A stretch of 64,000 nt of DNA from Symbiodinium natans (GCA_905221605.1 CAJNDS010002461.1:164208-228207); one strand, 5' to 3'; counted from the stretch's first letter, positions 1 to 13,563 are shown. Notes: generated from the letters alone by a model not told the origin. Program-made: numbers and translations.

Positions 1-3000
1 CCGGCATGCAAGTGCGCGTGCGTGCACATCCCCCGCCCCCGCAACTACTGAGGTCGACTTCGGAAATCTTCCCAGGTGCAGGTGAAGCTCGAGCAGCTCA
101 TGGTTTCTTACGGCACTGTCAGCATCGTTCCTTTCTCCTGCGTGCCGCAGTCTTCTTGAAACCAATGACTCGCGGTAGCTTGTGCACCACGTGGGACGTC
201 GGATAAGAAGAATCTAGGTATCTTCTTCGCGGTTCCGCTCAGAAGCACGCGACTGAAATATTCCGTTGGCACCTCGTGTTCTGGATAAGTCCACGAACAC
301 TCCGCGAACTATTCCTGAGCTGGTCAAGGCTTCTGTACACTGGCGGTGGCGTACGCCACCATTGCGCAGAACCGGTTGGGTGGTCGTGGCAAAGCACTCA
401 ATGCTTGAAGGCTTGCTGGGCCAGGAGTGAGCCTCGGGGATGCAACGAGCTTCAACGACCTCCAGCATTCGGCGAGTTAATCTCCTGGCACTTTCTCAGT
501 GGCCTCACCGACGAGGCTCCACGGGCATGCCCCAAAGAATGCACCTCACGCGTGATCAATGCAACCCAGAAGGCAACCCAAAATAGGAATTAGTTTTGCA
601 GCGTCCACGCATAGAATTCCGCACTGCGGATGGGCCTGGCCGTTTTCAGTGTGACCCGGGCGTCTGTCGCCGTCAAACCACCTGAATTGGATTAAGCTCT
701 CAGATGCGAAGTTTCGCCGCTGCTGCGCTTAGAGTGGGCGCTCTGAGCACGGACACATGGCAAATCTGCGCATGATGAATTGTTCAACACGGTGTTCGAG
801 GCCTGTCCCTTGATCTCGTCTGAAGACCACCACGTTGTCACTGTCCTGATGGGAGACAGAAGGCAGCACTTGAATACTGTTGAAGCCAAGGCCTCGGTGC
901 ACCGAGGCATCCTGAAGCCCGCTCCTGGTTCGCCACCAAGACCCAATCGCCAGAAGGGTGGATGCTGAAGTTCCTGGGATGGGCACCTCTTCGGGGACGT
1001 CTGAGGTTTCATCTCCACCTCATGACAAGCTTCATCCAGCCTTGGGTGTAGGTGAAGCCCACCAGCTCCAGCTGGCCACTACCACCCACCGCAAAGCACA
1101 CCAAGCTATCCTGAGGCACGCAACGGAAGCCCAGAAGTGGAATTTCCCGCGACCCTAGGAATCTCGGGGGGCTTGGTAGCGAGATTCTTCGAAAACGGAA
1201 CCAGACAAAAATCCAGAGTTCCCATGCAGGTAAGCCTGCAGAGGAGAGCTCTGAGGACGGTGCAAAAACACACAACGCGCGAAAGAGTCTACAGACGTGC
1301 CGATAACTTGTCCACAAAGATAGACCAATGCAAGGAATGGAGAGGATCGGATGCAGCAACCAAGCGTGCGCCGTTGACAACAGCTTGACCCAGCTTGATC
1401 TATTCTCTGGTAGCACGGAAACTGCCTCGTTGTGCAGGCCAAGTATCATGGCCACGGTTTGAGCCATACCTGACGAGCTGCGCAGGCCCCCCCCCCGGCC
1501 TGGCGATGCAGTACCCAGCTAGGATTCTAAACCGGTTGATGATACGATATGATACGTGTGTCATCATGCCTCCATGGCCCTTGAACCTGCCATAAGTGGC
1601 TCGGCAAGAAGCACAAACCGACCATCTGGCGAGACATGGATGTCCTTGGTGCCGGCACTGCCACAGCACATCTATCCTCATCAGACTAGTCTGGACTCCT
1701 TCGCGACCGGTCAACGCGAATGCTGTTTCCACAACTCCCGCACCCTGAAAGTAAGTGAGCGTGATGCTGGCAATCTTCAACAAAAGCCTACCAGACAAGC
1801 CAAACCAGATGGCGTCTTTTCGAGTGGCTTGATGTGAAATGCAGCAAATCAAAGGCCAGGTTGCCACCCGTACCCCGGGCGCAACAGAAGTCACTTACGG
1901 CAGGAAATGCGACAACACAAACATCACCTGCCGCCAATTTCTGCGACTAGATCTGCGACCAGGCTGCCGCCGTGGCATTGGTCTGCTGCGGTCGGTTCGG
2001 GCCTGTCGCAAACAAAGCCCCTTTCGGCGAAAAAAAAAAGGAAAGCGTGCGTCCTGTACCGAGATCTTCTGCTGCAATAGCTGCAAAAAAGATGGTCAGA
2101 TAGTAGTAGAGCTAAGAAATCTCTGGCGGGAGCCTGATGCCGGTTCTCCCGCAGCATTCTTCGCGTTGCCATGATCCCGATTGTTGTATCCTTGCACACA
2201 GCAGAACCATGCAGAACCAACGTTGGAGCGGCTATGATTGGAGATGATCGGAGCCTAGAGTTGGCGAGGGCCCCAGAAGAATGAATAGCTGAGCCCAGGA
2301 CATCTACTCAGTCTCTACTCCAACAGAGACCCGGAAGGCTGGCCTTAGCACGTAGGTTACTGCATGGCCTTCGGGCAGCGTCGAGACAGTCTGGATCAAG
2401 CCGAGCTTCCCTTCCTTTGAGGCAGAGGAGGAGGAAGGGGTGGGAGGTTGTGCTTTCTGCGTGTTCCGTATGCTTTCCAGAGTCCTTTGCGGGCTCTAAT
2501 AGTTTTTGTGGCGTGGACCATGTTCCCCACGCTTGAAATCCGAAGATGTTTTCCGGGGAGGCTCTGAGGTTGCTTCGGGACACTGCGCCCAGAAGATTAA
2601 GTCACATGAGGGTCTAGGACCGGCACCGGTGGGCACAGTACAAGCGTTGTAGCTTCAGAACCCCACACCGCACGACCTGCAGGCTGCGCGGCATCACGAT
2701 CATAGCTGTACACGTTGATGGTGCAGTCCAGCTCATTGATACCATACCTCTGCGTCGCATTGCGTCACAAGATCCCTCTCAGTATTGTGACCGGCACTGT
2801 CGATACACTACTGCCGGTTGCTGTCACGATTGCCCCACAGACGAGTACTGCGACAGTTCCACGCTATCCTGAGAATCCCTGGGAAGCAGAAGAAGGTTTC
2901 CAGCAGCGGCTCCCATCTGTTCCGCTAAAGCCAGGTTGCACTAGCTGCCCATTGGGGTGGAAACCTGAGGGACAACCAGGTGACTCTGAAGCAGCTGCAA

Positions 3001-3827
3001 GGAAGCGCAAGAGTCCCTCCTCACAACTACCTTGGAATGCCTTATATGCCACGTTGTACGGGCAGCCCCAGCCCCTACGGAGTCACCAAGGTTTCAGGGC
3101 ACGCTCGAAGGCTTCTACTCAAACAAGCACTACTTACTCAGCTAAGCGGCGAAGGCGTCAAACACCATCGGAGCCGAGCAGCAGAGGTGGCGTGGCCCAG
3201 CGCCCGGGGCCGTGGCAGTGGTGGCCCGCGCCTCGAGGCGGCCACGCGGCGGATCCACAGCGTAGGTCTGGGAAGTCGCTTCGGGAGTTTGAACACGTGG
3301 GCTTTGAGGGGCTTCGGATGGCGGGGGGGGGGGGGGGGGGGTTAGGGGGCTTTGGTTCTTGTACCAGTATGTCGGGCATGGTTTTTACTGGAGTGTTTGA
3401 AGGCTCCAGTTTCCCAAGTTCCCGACCTTGCTTCTGGCCTCCATCTCTAGGGCTATTTCTGTCAGGGGAATTAAGGAGAGCTGCCATGATCTTCTGGCAA
3501 TGGTCTAGGTCCAGATCTGCTCAACTCGCCGATCTAGCATATAGCATCGGGCAGATGGCGTTGCTGCCCAGGAACATAGATCTTGTCTTGGCCTGGCCGG
3601 CAACGGCGAGAGCTTGCCGGACAGTTCTGCCACAATCGTGCATCAGAACGCAACGAGCCTAAGCAAGGAGCATAGCAGAACCTACATCTTGCTGCACCCA
3701 CGCGGCCCAAATCCGAGACCAGCGCGAACCTTCCTTCGGGATCCATAAAGCAGGAATGCGGGTGCGCCTGGCAGACAGCGCCAGGAGTCAAACAGTTAAA
3801 CGATACCTTGCCAATTTAGGTCTAGAG
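1..3827. other. Region without a supported gene
   Basis: Several short open frames exist on both strands, for example around 290-420, where both strands read plausibly (plus: AYATIAQNRLGGRGKALNA; minus: SSGIVRGVFVDLSRTRG), so coding strand cannot be decided. A 315-codon plus-strand frame at 2715-3662 runs through a homopolymer G tract and has no recognisable domain. I see no RNA gene, no clear splice-consistent gene model and no mobile element here. Isolated exons of a dinoflagellate gene could be hidden in it. Confidence 0.4.
3323..3341. repeat. 19-base poly-G tract
   Basis: Uninterrupted run of 19 G residues, followed by TTA and five more G. Long G/C homopolymers recur in this window (11.59-11.64 kb, 53.37-53.39 kb). 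The length should be treated as uncertain because such runs are prone to sequencing error. Confidence 0.85.
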
Positions 3828-4710
3828 CACCACCTAGCCCCCACCCTAGGATAAAATCTATCTTGAGATCTCAGCCGCCACCCTAGGATCAAATCTATCT
3901 TAAGATCCCAGCCCCGATACTAGCATATCCACCCAAAGAAACCAACCTAAGTTACCATCCTAGGAATAATGCTTACAACTATCTGACTAACTAGGCAAGG
4001 GGGGTCTTGTAGAATTTGGTTCAGGGTTTGTGGCTAAGGGTTGCAGACTCTGAGGTTCTACCATGTGACCCCGAGGTATTTCAGAGCAAGCCCGGTGCAT
4101 TTCCAGCTAGCCCAACACGACGCCAGAGCCAACTCAAGGACACACCCGCGCGAACTCAAGGACACGCCCGAGCGAACTTCAAGGACACACCCGAGCGACC
4201 TCAAGGACACACACGCGCGAACTCAAGGACACACCTGCGCAAACTAGGACACAGCCATGCGAACTCAAGCCAACAGCCCCACCAAAATCCCACCATTCCC
4301 CCCCCCCCCACACAGCCCAACAAAAAAAAAGAACAGAACTCCACAGATTCTGCCACCTCCTTCACTAACCCTTACGAACTGCACCCCAACAGCACTGTTC
4401 CACAACCTTTTGCATCAAAGTACACCCTATCGAAAACATCATTCCCCCATCCTAGGATATCCACACTTCTACGTTCCCAACCTAAGCTACCATCCTAAAC
4501 ACTACGCTTACATCTATCTAGGTGCCATACGCCTAGGGCCTAAATAGGAGTCTAAATAACTCCCGCTGACACCATGTGGGTTTACGTGCGTGGTTCGGGT
4601 ACTTTGGGCAAGTCATCCTAGCATTGGGGCTGGGATCTCATGATAGATTTTGTGCTAGGGTGGGGGCTGAGATCTCAAGACAAATTTTATCCTAGGGTGG
4701 GGGCCTGGGT
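3828..4710. mobile_element. Non-autonomous element with about 100-bp terminal inverted repeats
   Basis: The left end (3828-3926) and the reverse complement of the right end (about 4608-4710) match over roughly 98 bases. Both begin GCACCACC, then carry a doubled motif: a block with CCACCCTAGGATAAAAT and TTGAGATCTCAGCC, then a second block ending GATCCCAGCCCC. Weaker similarity (TGCCWATT) extends a further 18 bases outward. The interior contains a second inverted pair (CCATCCTAGGAATAATGCTT near 3956; CCATCCTAAACACTACGCTT near 4490) and a minisatellite. There is no coding capacity for a transposase. I could not find a clean target-site duplication. The structure fits a MITE or a decayed foldback element. 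Confidence 0.7.
4128..4272 (+). repeat. About 22-bp minisatellite inside the inverted-repeat element
   Basis: Six to seven imperfect copies of a unit close to AACTCAAGGACACACCCGAGCG. Copies vary by substitutions and 1-2 base indels. The array lies centrally between the two terminal inverted repeats of the surrounding element. Confidence 0.85.
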
Positions 4711-7700
4711 GGTGCGATTCGCCTCAATAGGCAGGGACCCCTCTAAGTCAAACACCCATCAAATCCGTATCGGCTCCACCAAGAGGAACCATTAACATAC
4801 CTGAATCAAGAAACGGTCAACAGATCAGATCCGAGATCCAGCCTGTTCCTGCTCATTGCCCTCCGCTGGTTGATAGACATTGCTGCCCCCATGGTGCTGG
4901 ATGGAAGCTCCTGGCTGCACCTGCGACGACCACCACGTTTGCTACCTTAGCCTGCTTGAAAGGCCGGAAGCCTACAAATACAACTCACGAAGCTCGGTAT
5001 GACTGGCGGCTGTAGGGGTGTCTCTTGAACCGTGAGGCCTCTGCAAGGCTACCGTCCTCTTTGGCCCTGATCACGTTCAGGCCACCAGCACCGTAGGCAG
5101 AGGTAATGACCTGAGATGCAAGCCGGCGTGGCTTCCTTCTGTCGACCGTGCAAAATTGGGATTCTCAACAAACCTCGTTTCTTCGATGCTTTTTTCCATG
5201 CGAATACAGTCCCCCGGGGACACTTTGGGGTGGCCCTTCGTCGCCTCTGTTGGTGACGGGCTCTGACATCTCAACTGACATCTTGAATGCAGCAGCTGAC
5301 TCAGCATGCCACCTCGCACACAAAACCAGAGACGTGAACTCCCCTGCGAACCCCAAAGAGGTGCGCAAGGATGTGCAAGGGCTCCAAGAGCCTCCGAACA
5401 TCCGAGCCTCTGAAGGTCTGGGCCATTCTGGGCCTCTCATGGGGCCTCTGAGATGCTGGCCATGCCCTCTACACCGCTGTAGGCCACAGTCACGTGGCAG
5501 GCGCCTCCAGAAACCGAGATTCTCTGTTTTAACAAAAGAAAGAACAGTCAAGAACAGAGTTGCGCCTCAAAAACCCAGCTGAGTTCAAACCCTTTCAGGG
5601 CCATGGATACTCGAAAAGGCACGGCTTGTTCTTCACAAATTGTTCTTTTAGGCTCCCTCCCCATCAGAACCCGGCTAAGATCATTATGCACTTCAGAGGG
5701 TAGCCCCTGAGCCACCAGAGAGTGCCGGCCTGAGAGGTCGCACTTCACCTCAGGGCATCTGCCATTGACGACACTTAGAAGAATCTTGTCGGAGCGTTCT
5801 CTTGCAAGACTCATGCCGAAGATGTGATCCCAGCTTAGACAAGCGACGGTGTTGAGGTGAGCGAGTCCTCCCGTCGCTGGATCCACACGAAATGCCTCGG
5901 AGACTCTCAGAGACTCTCAGAGACTCTCAGAGAGACTCGGAGACTCAGACGAGAACACGCCTCAGAAAATTGGCGGCAGCTGCGGAGCTTCCATCTTCTG
6001 CAAGGTGCTCAGTTGCAAGGCGGCCACTTCCCAGGTGCGAATAGAGCACATGGAGCAGTTGCATTGAAACCACGCGTTTTTTTTGTTGCATTGCGGTAGC
6101 AAGTGTAGGTTCTGTGAGGCGTGCCGGCGGCAAAAAACTCTGTGGAGTCCAAGGCGCGGCAGCCCCAGGCTTGGCCACGGAGTATAACACCTCTGAAGAT
6201 CTGAAGATCTGAAGGGGCAGGTGATGCCAGGTGTGCATATGATACCATGGTATGGGAGGTGCATGATACATTCGGATGACACATGTGGGAGTGGCATCTT
6301 TGTATGCGTGCTCGAGCCCTCATAGCGCTTTGGATGCTTGTAGCAGCGAAAGGAGGGGGGATCTTCCGGAGCCTCTCTCGGAATCCTGGAACTCTCTCCA
6401 CACAGCGAGGAGCGTTGTTCGTGAAGCCCGCGGCATGCCCAAGCGCGAGGAAGCTGCCTCCGGGAGTCGCGAAAGGATGCCAAATTGCTACATGTCTCAG
6501 GAGTCCTCGCTTTAGGAGCAAACTGGCGGCCAATTCTCCCTTCAAGGGCCTGCCCCATCCACTTCGATGGGGGGCGCTTTGGCCTCGAGCGCGCCGGTCC
6601 TTAAACTGCAGCAGGCCAGTAATGGACGGGAAATTCCGCCCAAGAACGAGAAGAAGCAAACAAGAATTGGGCTGCGAGGTACTTTGAGCAAGGTCTGCAA
6701 GGCGACCGATTCCAAAGCAGCCCAAGCACCGTTTTACAGACATCCTTCAAGGCCAGTGTCTGTGAGACTCAACGGAGTCTCTGTCTTGTACCAGCGTGCC
6801 GTCAGCAGTCAAAAAGAACCAGCAGCTGCTACTCCTAGGATTCTAGAAGGCTGCCCACAAGTTCCTCGTCGTACAAACATGTTTCCTGAACGAACTACGA
6901 GGTGCAGGTGCCCCCACTTCGGCGTAAGGATCCATTCCAGAAATGCGGACCGCACACCGTGCATGTTGCAAGGCTACACGTACCAGAGCGTCATAGAGCA
7001 GGGACTTTCTTTGCGAATTGTGCAGACCGCTGCGGGGCTTTTGTGCTGCCCGACATGAACCTCACATGAACCACGAAACGAGTGCACCCATGGACTGCGC
7101 CTGCAGAGCATCAATCAAACCCGCATCAACCCGTCCCACTGCATGGTCCGCAGCAGGATGTGTGCCATCACGAAGGCTATGTTTCTATGTCAACCGTCGA
7201 TCGGCACAAGATGCATAAGCTTGCTATGTACTTGTGTTCTACAAGAAGACATCCTGCAAGAACTGTCCTCAACAGCTCATGGAGCACTTGGTGGCTCCAT
7301 CTCATCTTCGCAGCTCTAAGAGCTGAGCTCTTGCTGTTGCATCGGCAAGGCAAAGTCCCGTGTGCGTTTGCCAGGGTTGGGTGACACCGCGCGTAGAAAG
7401 TCCACTCCAACCACAAGCTGACAATAGAACAGAGGGAGCCAATGCTGCTGCAGATGCTTGGCAGACACGGGCAAGATCGCTTGAGTACATGGGGTTACTA
7501 TCCAACATCCATCTCCCTAGCGCTCACTGCGGTGACTTGCACAGGCCACCCAATCCTGCTCAGCTTCGAATTAAGTGCAAAGCTGATTTTTGCTTCTCAG
7601 CTGGCTCTAGCTAGTTGACAGTCGACAGTCATCCTCGTCTGCCAGGGGCCTAGTTTACTTGAGGTGGGCTGCGTGTAGTGTTGTTTAGCACGTGATAGTT

Positions 7701-8468
7701 GCGATAGCCCACAGCGGGATGACTGCTTTGTCTCAGAGCGCGATGCTGTGCCATGGCCAGCGGAGTTCGCTGGCCAGCAAGAAATATCAGTTACGCCTCC
7801 GAAGCTTTGGCAGCACACCGCATCAGAAGGCAGTGCTACAGTAGATAGCCGCTAGATTCGTTCACGTAAGTATGAACGCTTCATCTTACCGTGGGCTGCC
7901 AGCCGCCGCTTTACAAGCCATCAGCGGCATGGCTCGTTGAAAGGCAGTCCCAAAGGATCCCCCCCCCTCACCCTCATCTCCGAGAACACACTAAGCCGTC
8001 ACAAGCGACCCAAAGACTCAAAATACTACACCTACCAGCACGTACTGCAGAATATTGCAGAATCTTCGGCACTGCCTAGTGCCGGAAGTGCGGCACAAAA
8101 GAGCGCGCCACGGCCTCTCTGAAAGGACCAAAACCTCTACACGAAGGGCTTGGGAAACTTCTTATCTGGGGACACCGAATATTCTGCTCTCCATACCTTT
8201 GCTGGGCTTTGCGAGCTTGCGCGAGGCGAGTGCCTCACACATCCTCGAAATTGCACCCCTTGAAGATACTTTCGGGCTGCTCGGCTGGAGGGGGTGCAAT
8301 ATTCTTCTGGACGCTTCGATGCAGGGCTGAGTAGACTCTCTCTGACACTGAAGGCTCGCTTGTGCTGACTTCGCCAACCCACAAACCCGACGCCCGCCCC
8401 CGATCGGCGCGGCCTGATGCGTCAAGTCGCTCACTTGTTCCCAAACATGCCTGCAGTGCTGACGGGAG
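4711..8468. other. Region without a supported gene
   Basis: No recognisable domain and no splice-consistent exon chain found on either strand. A small tandem repeat of GAGACTCTCA (three copies and a partial) sits at 5900-5936. Open frames up to 244 codons near 6009-6743 on the minus strand read through low-similarity sequence in overlapping frames and were not accepted as genes. Confidence 0.4.
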
Positions 8469-8493
8469 CACACACACACACACACACACACAC
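8469..8493. repeat. (CA)n microsatellite
   Basis: Twelve perfect CA dinucleotides. No coding context. Confidence 0.95.
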
Positions 8494-10779
8494 TTCGATC
8501 ACCAGCCCTTGAAGCTGCAGTTGATATCAGCTGGTATCAGTTGATCCCATTTTCCCGGCGTAGGCCTCGCAAGCCTTTGCGCGGAGGCGGCTCCACGTTG
8601 GTGTTGGGTGGATGCCTGAAGCTTCAAAAGCTTTCCACTTACACCTCCCCCCAGTCAAGCCAACCAGCCAGGACCTGCAGTGTAGACAACTATAGCTTCC
8701 ATTTGGACTGCCATGAATACAGTAGATTTAAGTCCGTCCCGCGCCAGGGGGCAGCGGCATTCCTGTAATCGAGTGTGTCTTCCGCTGGGGCGACTCCGGC
8801 AATGGCATGCCTGGAGAGGCGGTGCTAAGGTCACCATGTCTGCATGCTGCGAGCTATTGTATAGAGGCTATGATGCCAGGCTGTCGGTGTCTAAACTGAT
8901 GCTCCAATGCTCCAGTCATCGTCATTTAGTAAGTTTAGGGCAGTTTAGGGCTTCGCTTGCTAAGCGCTGGGCCGGTGATGGAGTATTGCATTCTCCGGCC
9001 GCTGCTCTTGCTCCCCTTGCTGGTGGTGGTGGTCTTGCTGTCATTCGTGCCGGTGGTCTCCTTGCTTCCACTGCCACGCCTGCTGCCGAGGCAAATTGCC
9101 CAAACAGAACCATCTGAACACTGGAACGCGGCCTTTCGGCGACCTTTTGGTTGGCGTTCGGCTCTTCGGGAGGGTACCTAAGAGTCATCAGATAGCGTGC
9201 CGATTCCAAGCACTTCGACTCTGCTGCAACTATCCAGCTCAGAAGCTTCGTGCTGCCAAGCCGCAAAGGCATGCCCGTGATGGAGTAGGTGACTTTCTTC
9301 TTGCCAACAGCGACGGGCGAGTCCGGAAGCTGCATGCCTCACTTCTTTGGGAATCCAAGGTGGCTGCAAGTTGGGAGATGGCCCGTAACTACGCGTCATC
9401 GTGGCCAAGATGCCCGTCAGCGAATAGTGCACACGTGAGCCGCTGCTGTCATTGGATCCTGGGAAAGACCATTAGCAGCCATTAGCAGGACGGATGAGAA
9501 GCTTGCAGCAGAAACGGAAGAGTCTCCTTGAATATCGCAAGGAGGGAATGTGACGAAGAAAGCTGGCCAACAGGCCCACGTGACAAAACACAAGCCAGGA
9601 CTTGAGTTCACTGGGTCTGATGGGAAAGTCTAAGCATGGGAAGGTCACCCAGCCTTTCGAGATCTTGCGCTCGTTGCGGGGGCGTGGGGCCTGCCGGTCC
9701 AAAGAGAAAGTGCTCTTACCATTCTGATGCTGCAGGCCTGTGGACTGGGGATGGACTTTGAGGATCTTGTGAGGCTCATAAGGTTCATGCCATTTCATGG
9801 TTCGCGTTCCGCGCCCTCGGCTTCGGATAAGGCTGGATGATCATTGGAATCATGCAATAGCATTGTTTGGCAGCGGCTCACACAGCCTGATGGGACCCCT
9901 CTTTGCACTCGCTTGAAGACATCAACCCCCCCCAAGTTCAGGGTGAACATTGCGAAGGTGGAGCTTGAGCGCAGGAAGCTCCTCCGGCGAGCGCGACAGG
10001 AGCTGCGGCAGCGGTCCTCGAAGTCTGCTTTGGAGGGCCCTGAAAAACCCTTCAAGACCAGTCGGGACAGGCTTTTGTAGCCTGTTGGGACGGTTGGGAC
10101 CCTTCCTAGAGTCTAAAACTCCTGACTCCTGAACCGCAGAGGCCCAACCACCCCCCCCCCCAATCACCTCCCCCCCCCCCTTCCCGACGTGATCTCCCAA
10201 AAACCTGCAGCATGCAAGCGGCTGCGATTCAACGACTCAGTGAATCAAAAACATGAAACGACCAGACAAGCAGAGGGCTCCTGCACTGGGAGCCTCTGGG
10301 ACACCGGGTCCGCCTGAAAAGCGCTCTGGAATTGGGGGACTTTGGGAGGGGGGGGTGGCCGTTGGGGTGTGAATGCTTGGGTAACAACATAAACCGGGTT
10401 CAGTTGTTAGGGTTTGCCCCAAATTGCCACTCCTTTTGAGGCCGGGCGACTGTGCGCCCAGCCGAAGCATCCCTCGAAGCAAGCCATTGCTGACACCGGT
10501 GGAGTCAAAGTAAAGCGCTCTGTCGCTTTTCAAAACGGAATGAGCCAAATCAGCTGAGGGATTCGGAATGAGCTGTCAAGACACAGCTGCGCCAATGTCT
10601 CCACGGTGGAGAACTCGGCCTAAGGACCCTAAAAGCCCGAAACCCGTCCCCACCGAGGATTCCGGTCTCCCAAGGATGAGGGGGGAATGGGGCAAGAGAG
10701 TGGGAAGATGGTGCTCTCCAAAGCTCTCAGAAGCGGGTGACTCCCTCGGGGTGACTCACTGAAGCGCTACTCCCCCCTA
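8494..10779. other. Region with weak plus-strand exon candidates
   Basis: The stretch 9844-10080 on the plus strand reads as a Lys/Arg/Glu-rich helical segment (VELERRKLLRRARQELRQRS) preceded by QPDGTPLCTRLKTS, which could be an exon. The minus strand at 9740-9800 also reads plausibly (MKWHEPYEPHKILKVHPQST). The strands conflict in places and no chain of splice sites links the pieces. Poly-C runs occur at 10150-10180. Confidence 0.3.
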
Positions 10780-12225
10780 AACGGTTGGAGGAAGGTAGGC
10801 CAAAAACCTTAAAGCTCTCAGGCTCTCGGAGCATCGTCCAAGAGTTCGACAATTTTGGATGAGTCTCTCCAAATCGAAGTCAAAAGCTTGGATGATCGTT
10901 TTGCCGGCGATGTACACCGGGGCCATGGCGAGCTCGCCAAAGATCGGGGGCAGCTGGTGTCTGGTTGCTGCTGTGACGGTGGCTGCAGCGGCTGGAACGA
11001 CAGTTGCCTGCATCTTTCGGATGCGTTACATGTACTGCTGCGGCTCCACTCTCCGGACTTCCTTCGACCGTGGCATCAGTTTGGTCCTCGAGCCAAAAGG
11101 TGTCTGCGAAGCATCCGTGGCTCCAATTCCTCCCGGTTCCCAGTTCCTTCCCAGTTCCTTCCCAGTTCCTTCCCAGTTCCTTCCCAGTTCCTTCATCCCG
11201 CTTCAGTTGTTTGCACATTTTGCACGTGAGCAGCTCCGGGTGCCTGAAGGGCAGCTGACCTCGCTGAAAGGGCCTTGTCCTCCCAGGGAAGAAAAGGATT
11301 CTCCTTATTCCGATCCTGAGTTGCGAGATGATCTGAGTCTGGACTGGACCCTTCTGATTCTGCACTTCTAAACCCTTCAGCTTCACAGCTCTGCCCTAAA
11401 ACCTTTCAGAAACCTTCGCGGTCCGAGTCCTGCAGCGTCCTCCTCTGGGTCTCTGTGGGGCCTGTCGGCTTTGGAGTGGGGCGCTTGAGAGAGACTTCGA
11501 CTCGAAATGTCGAGTGAGAACCCTTCGAACCCTCCCAACCCTCCCAACCTTCCTCATCCCCTCCAAACGACATCCCCCAAAAAGATCGGGCGGGGGGGGG
11601 GGGGGGGGGACCATTCAAAGTGTGGGGGGGGGGGGGGAGAAGGGGGTGGCAGAATCGATCGCGCTCCTAGCAGCTCCTCCACGAAGTCGAGGCGCTCCTG
11701 GAGCTCGGCCTCTCACAGGGCGGGGCGGGGGGGGGCTTCGCCGAGCTTGCTTCTTGCAGTCCCTTCAGACTCGCTATGAATGTTATTTTGAGATTCACAC
11801 CTTTTCTGCGTTTGCTCAGGCTCTTTGCATGAGCTCTCGGAGTCCAGCACAAAGGGGGGGGGGCAACGTTGTTCTACGACTTTCTGCAGGGTCAAGGGAG
11901 GCGCCCCCAGAGGCGGCTTAGAGAGCAGTGTCAAGGGCTGAGGCTCCTGTGGCCACGGCTTCGGAACATCCAAAGGGGAACATCAAAGGCAAAGGGGACC
12001 GGAACAAAACCGGAGACCACAAGCAACGTGCACCTTCTCCCGCTCGAGCTGCTCCACGCGGCTCTGCAAATCCACCTGCCAGCAACTCGGATCAACTCTG
12101 AATGCACCTCTCGGAGCACGAAAGTGCTAAGTCTGCTAAGTCTGCTAAAGTCTGCTAAGTTGTGGTACTGCTGAGTACAAAAGTGAAGCGACGCGGTGGC
12201 CTCCACGCACTCTGCGATTCCTCCC
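10780..12225 (-). CDS. Multi-exon gene fragment, coiled-coil protein of unknown function
   Basis: I do not recognise the protein. On the minus strand several short frames have codon-like composition and flanking splice signals. In transcription order they are: 12218-12163 (IAECVEATASLHFCTQ), about 12080-12036 (VDLQSRVEQLEREK, between an AG acceptor and GTGCAC donor), about 11850-11800 (LDSESSCKEPEQTQK), about 11712-11660 (AELQERLDFVEELLG), about 11487-11399 (KRPTPKPTGPTETQRR ending in a stop), and 10950-10830 (PPIFGELAMAPVYIAGKTII). The Leu/Glu heptad pattern suggests a coiled coil. Introns hold poly-G runs and a 10-bp tandem repeat. The order is clear, but junctions are unresolved and the pieces at 11.4 kb and 10.9 kb may belong to two genes. 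Confidence 0.4.
11136..11195. repeat. 10-bp tandem repeat (CCAGTTCCTT)6
   Basis: Six consecutive copies of CCAGTTCCTT with only end variation. They lie between candidate minus-strand exons and so are probably intronic. Confidence 0.9.
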
Positions 12226-13563
12226 AAGGCATGATTCGCGGGCTTGGCTTTGTAGGGCTGCCCTCGGCTCGAAAGGTATCTAGAGTGGACTTGTGCGAAT
12301 CAGTCTGCCACCGGAAAACATCGAAATTGTGGAGCCAGGGGCCGTTTCGGGAGGCATTGTGGGGTCTGCACGTGTTCTGTACTTCCCGAGTTTCTCGATG
12401 TGTGCACTCGCTTAGGCTTTGGGGTTCTGGACTTCCACGGCGCCAGAACGCGGACTGATGCAAAGGAAAGTGGCAGAGAATAATACACGGATACTTGGGA
12501 TGCAGTCCTTGAAGAACAACCGTCAACCCGAGCGAAGAACCCCGAATAAGCTTGAAAACGGCAAGAAGCAACGAAGTTCAGATGCCGGCACAGAAGCGGT
12601 ATGAGATGATGAACTTAAGCTCACGCCGAGCCAGGGCCGGTGCCCTTCTGCTGTTCCGACTCAGCAGCCTGGTACAGGGCGGGAAGTTCAGATGGGGAGA
12701 GCACAGCAGAAATACATCTGAGATACACCGTATTCCTTCTGTCATTCTGTCACTCCAATTGTCTCCAGGTGTAAGCTGCGAAGCAGGTCTTCTGAAAGCG
12801 CTGCGATGGGCTCCCTGTGTTGAAGATAGGTGTGATGGCATTTGGCGGCAAGGAGGCGCGGCCTCCACCGCAAGCGCGTCTGCCGACATCCTTCACCACG
12901 GCGTAACAACACCAGTGTGGCAAAACAGATTATACCATCCTCGTGAAATGTTGCAAAGGGTTGAAAGAGGACCTCTTCTCAGTGCTTGCCATGTCCAACC
13001 TCTGAGTTGAAAATTTCCGGGGAACAGCGAAGTGTTGTATGGCCTTGTAGGGCCTTGTATGCCACGGGAGCCTGTGAGCTGTGCTGAGCTGCAGACAGAA
13101 CCACAGAACCACGTTCCCCACGTTCCCCAAGACTCTGGGAGCTGACCAAGCAACTGGCACAACCCTTTCACCACACGCGGACGCGAGAGCCTCAGCGACA
13201 CCTGCGGCAAAGACTTGGCTTTCGGCTGTCGGCTACCGGGGGTGGTCCAGGGTAACTCAAACCATCCCCAGCCCATCTGACGTGCACTAACTAGCCTGCT
13301 TTGTGGAGCTGCCATCATCCAAACCCCAGGAAACGTGAGACAAGTCTCTGGATGTTTGTTTGGTGCTCAGTTTTGGAAGTCGGACTCTGTTAAGCACTAA
13401 GGTTCACCTGTTGCCAAGGCTGTCAGGACTCTTCTGGCAAAAGACCAGCTCCAGCTCTCCATGCTGATTGCTTGCGGAGGACTGTTTTCAACATCGAAGA
13501 CTCTTCATTTCATGTCTACCCGGTCTGTCCGGAGTCTACCCTACTCGATAGCCACCAGGAGGG
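12226..13563. other. Region without a supported gene
   Basis: Open frames on both strands up to 152 codons, none with a recognisable motif. One minus-strand piece near 12890-12740 (GRASLPPNAITPIFNTGSPS) looks exon-like but is not connected to anything. The right boundary is the start of the duplicated segment. Confidence 0.35.

Noticed and set aside
2715-3662. 315-codon plus-strand ORF
   Set aside because: Runs through 19 G residues read as poly-Gly, no motif, and adjacent frames are equally open.
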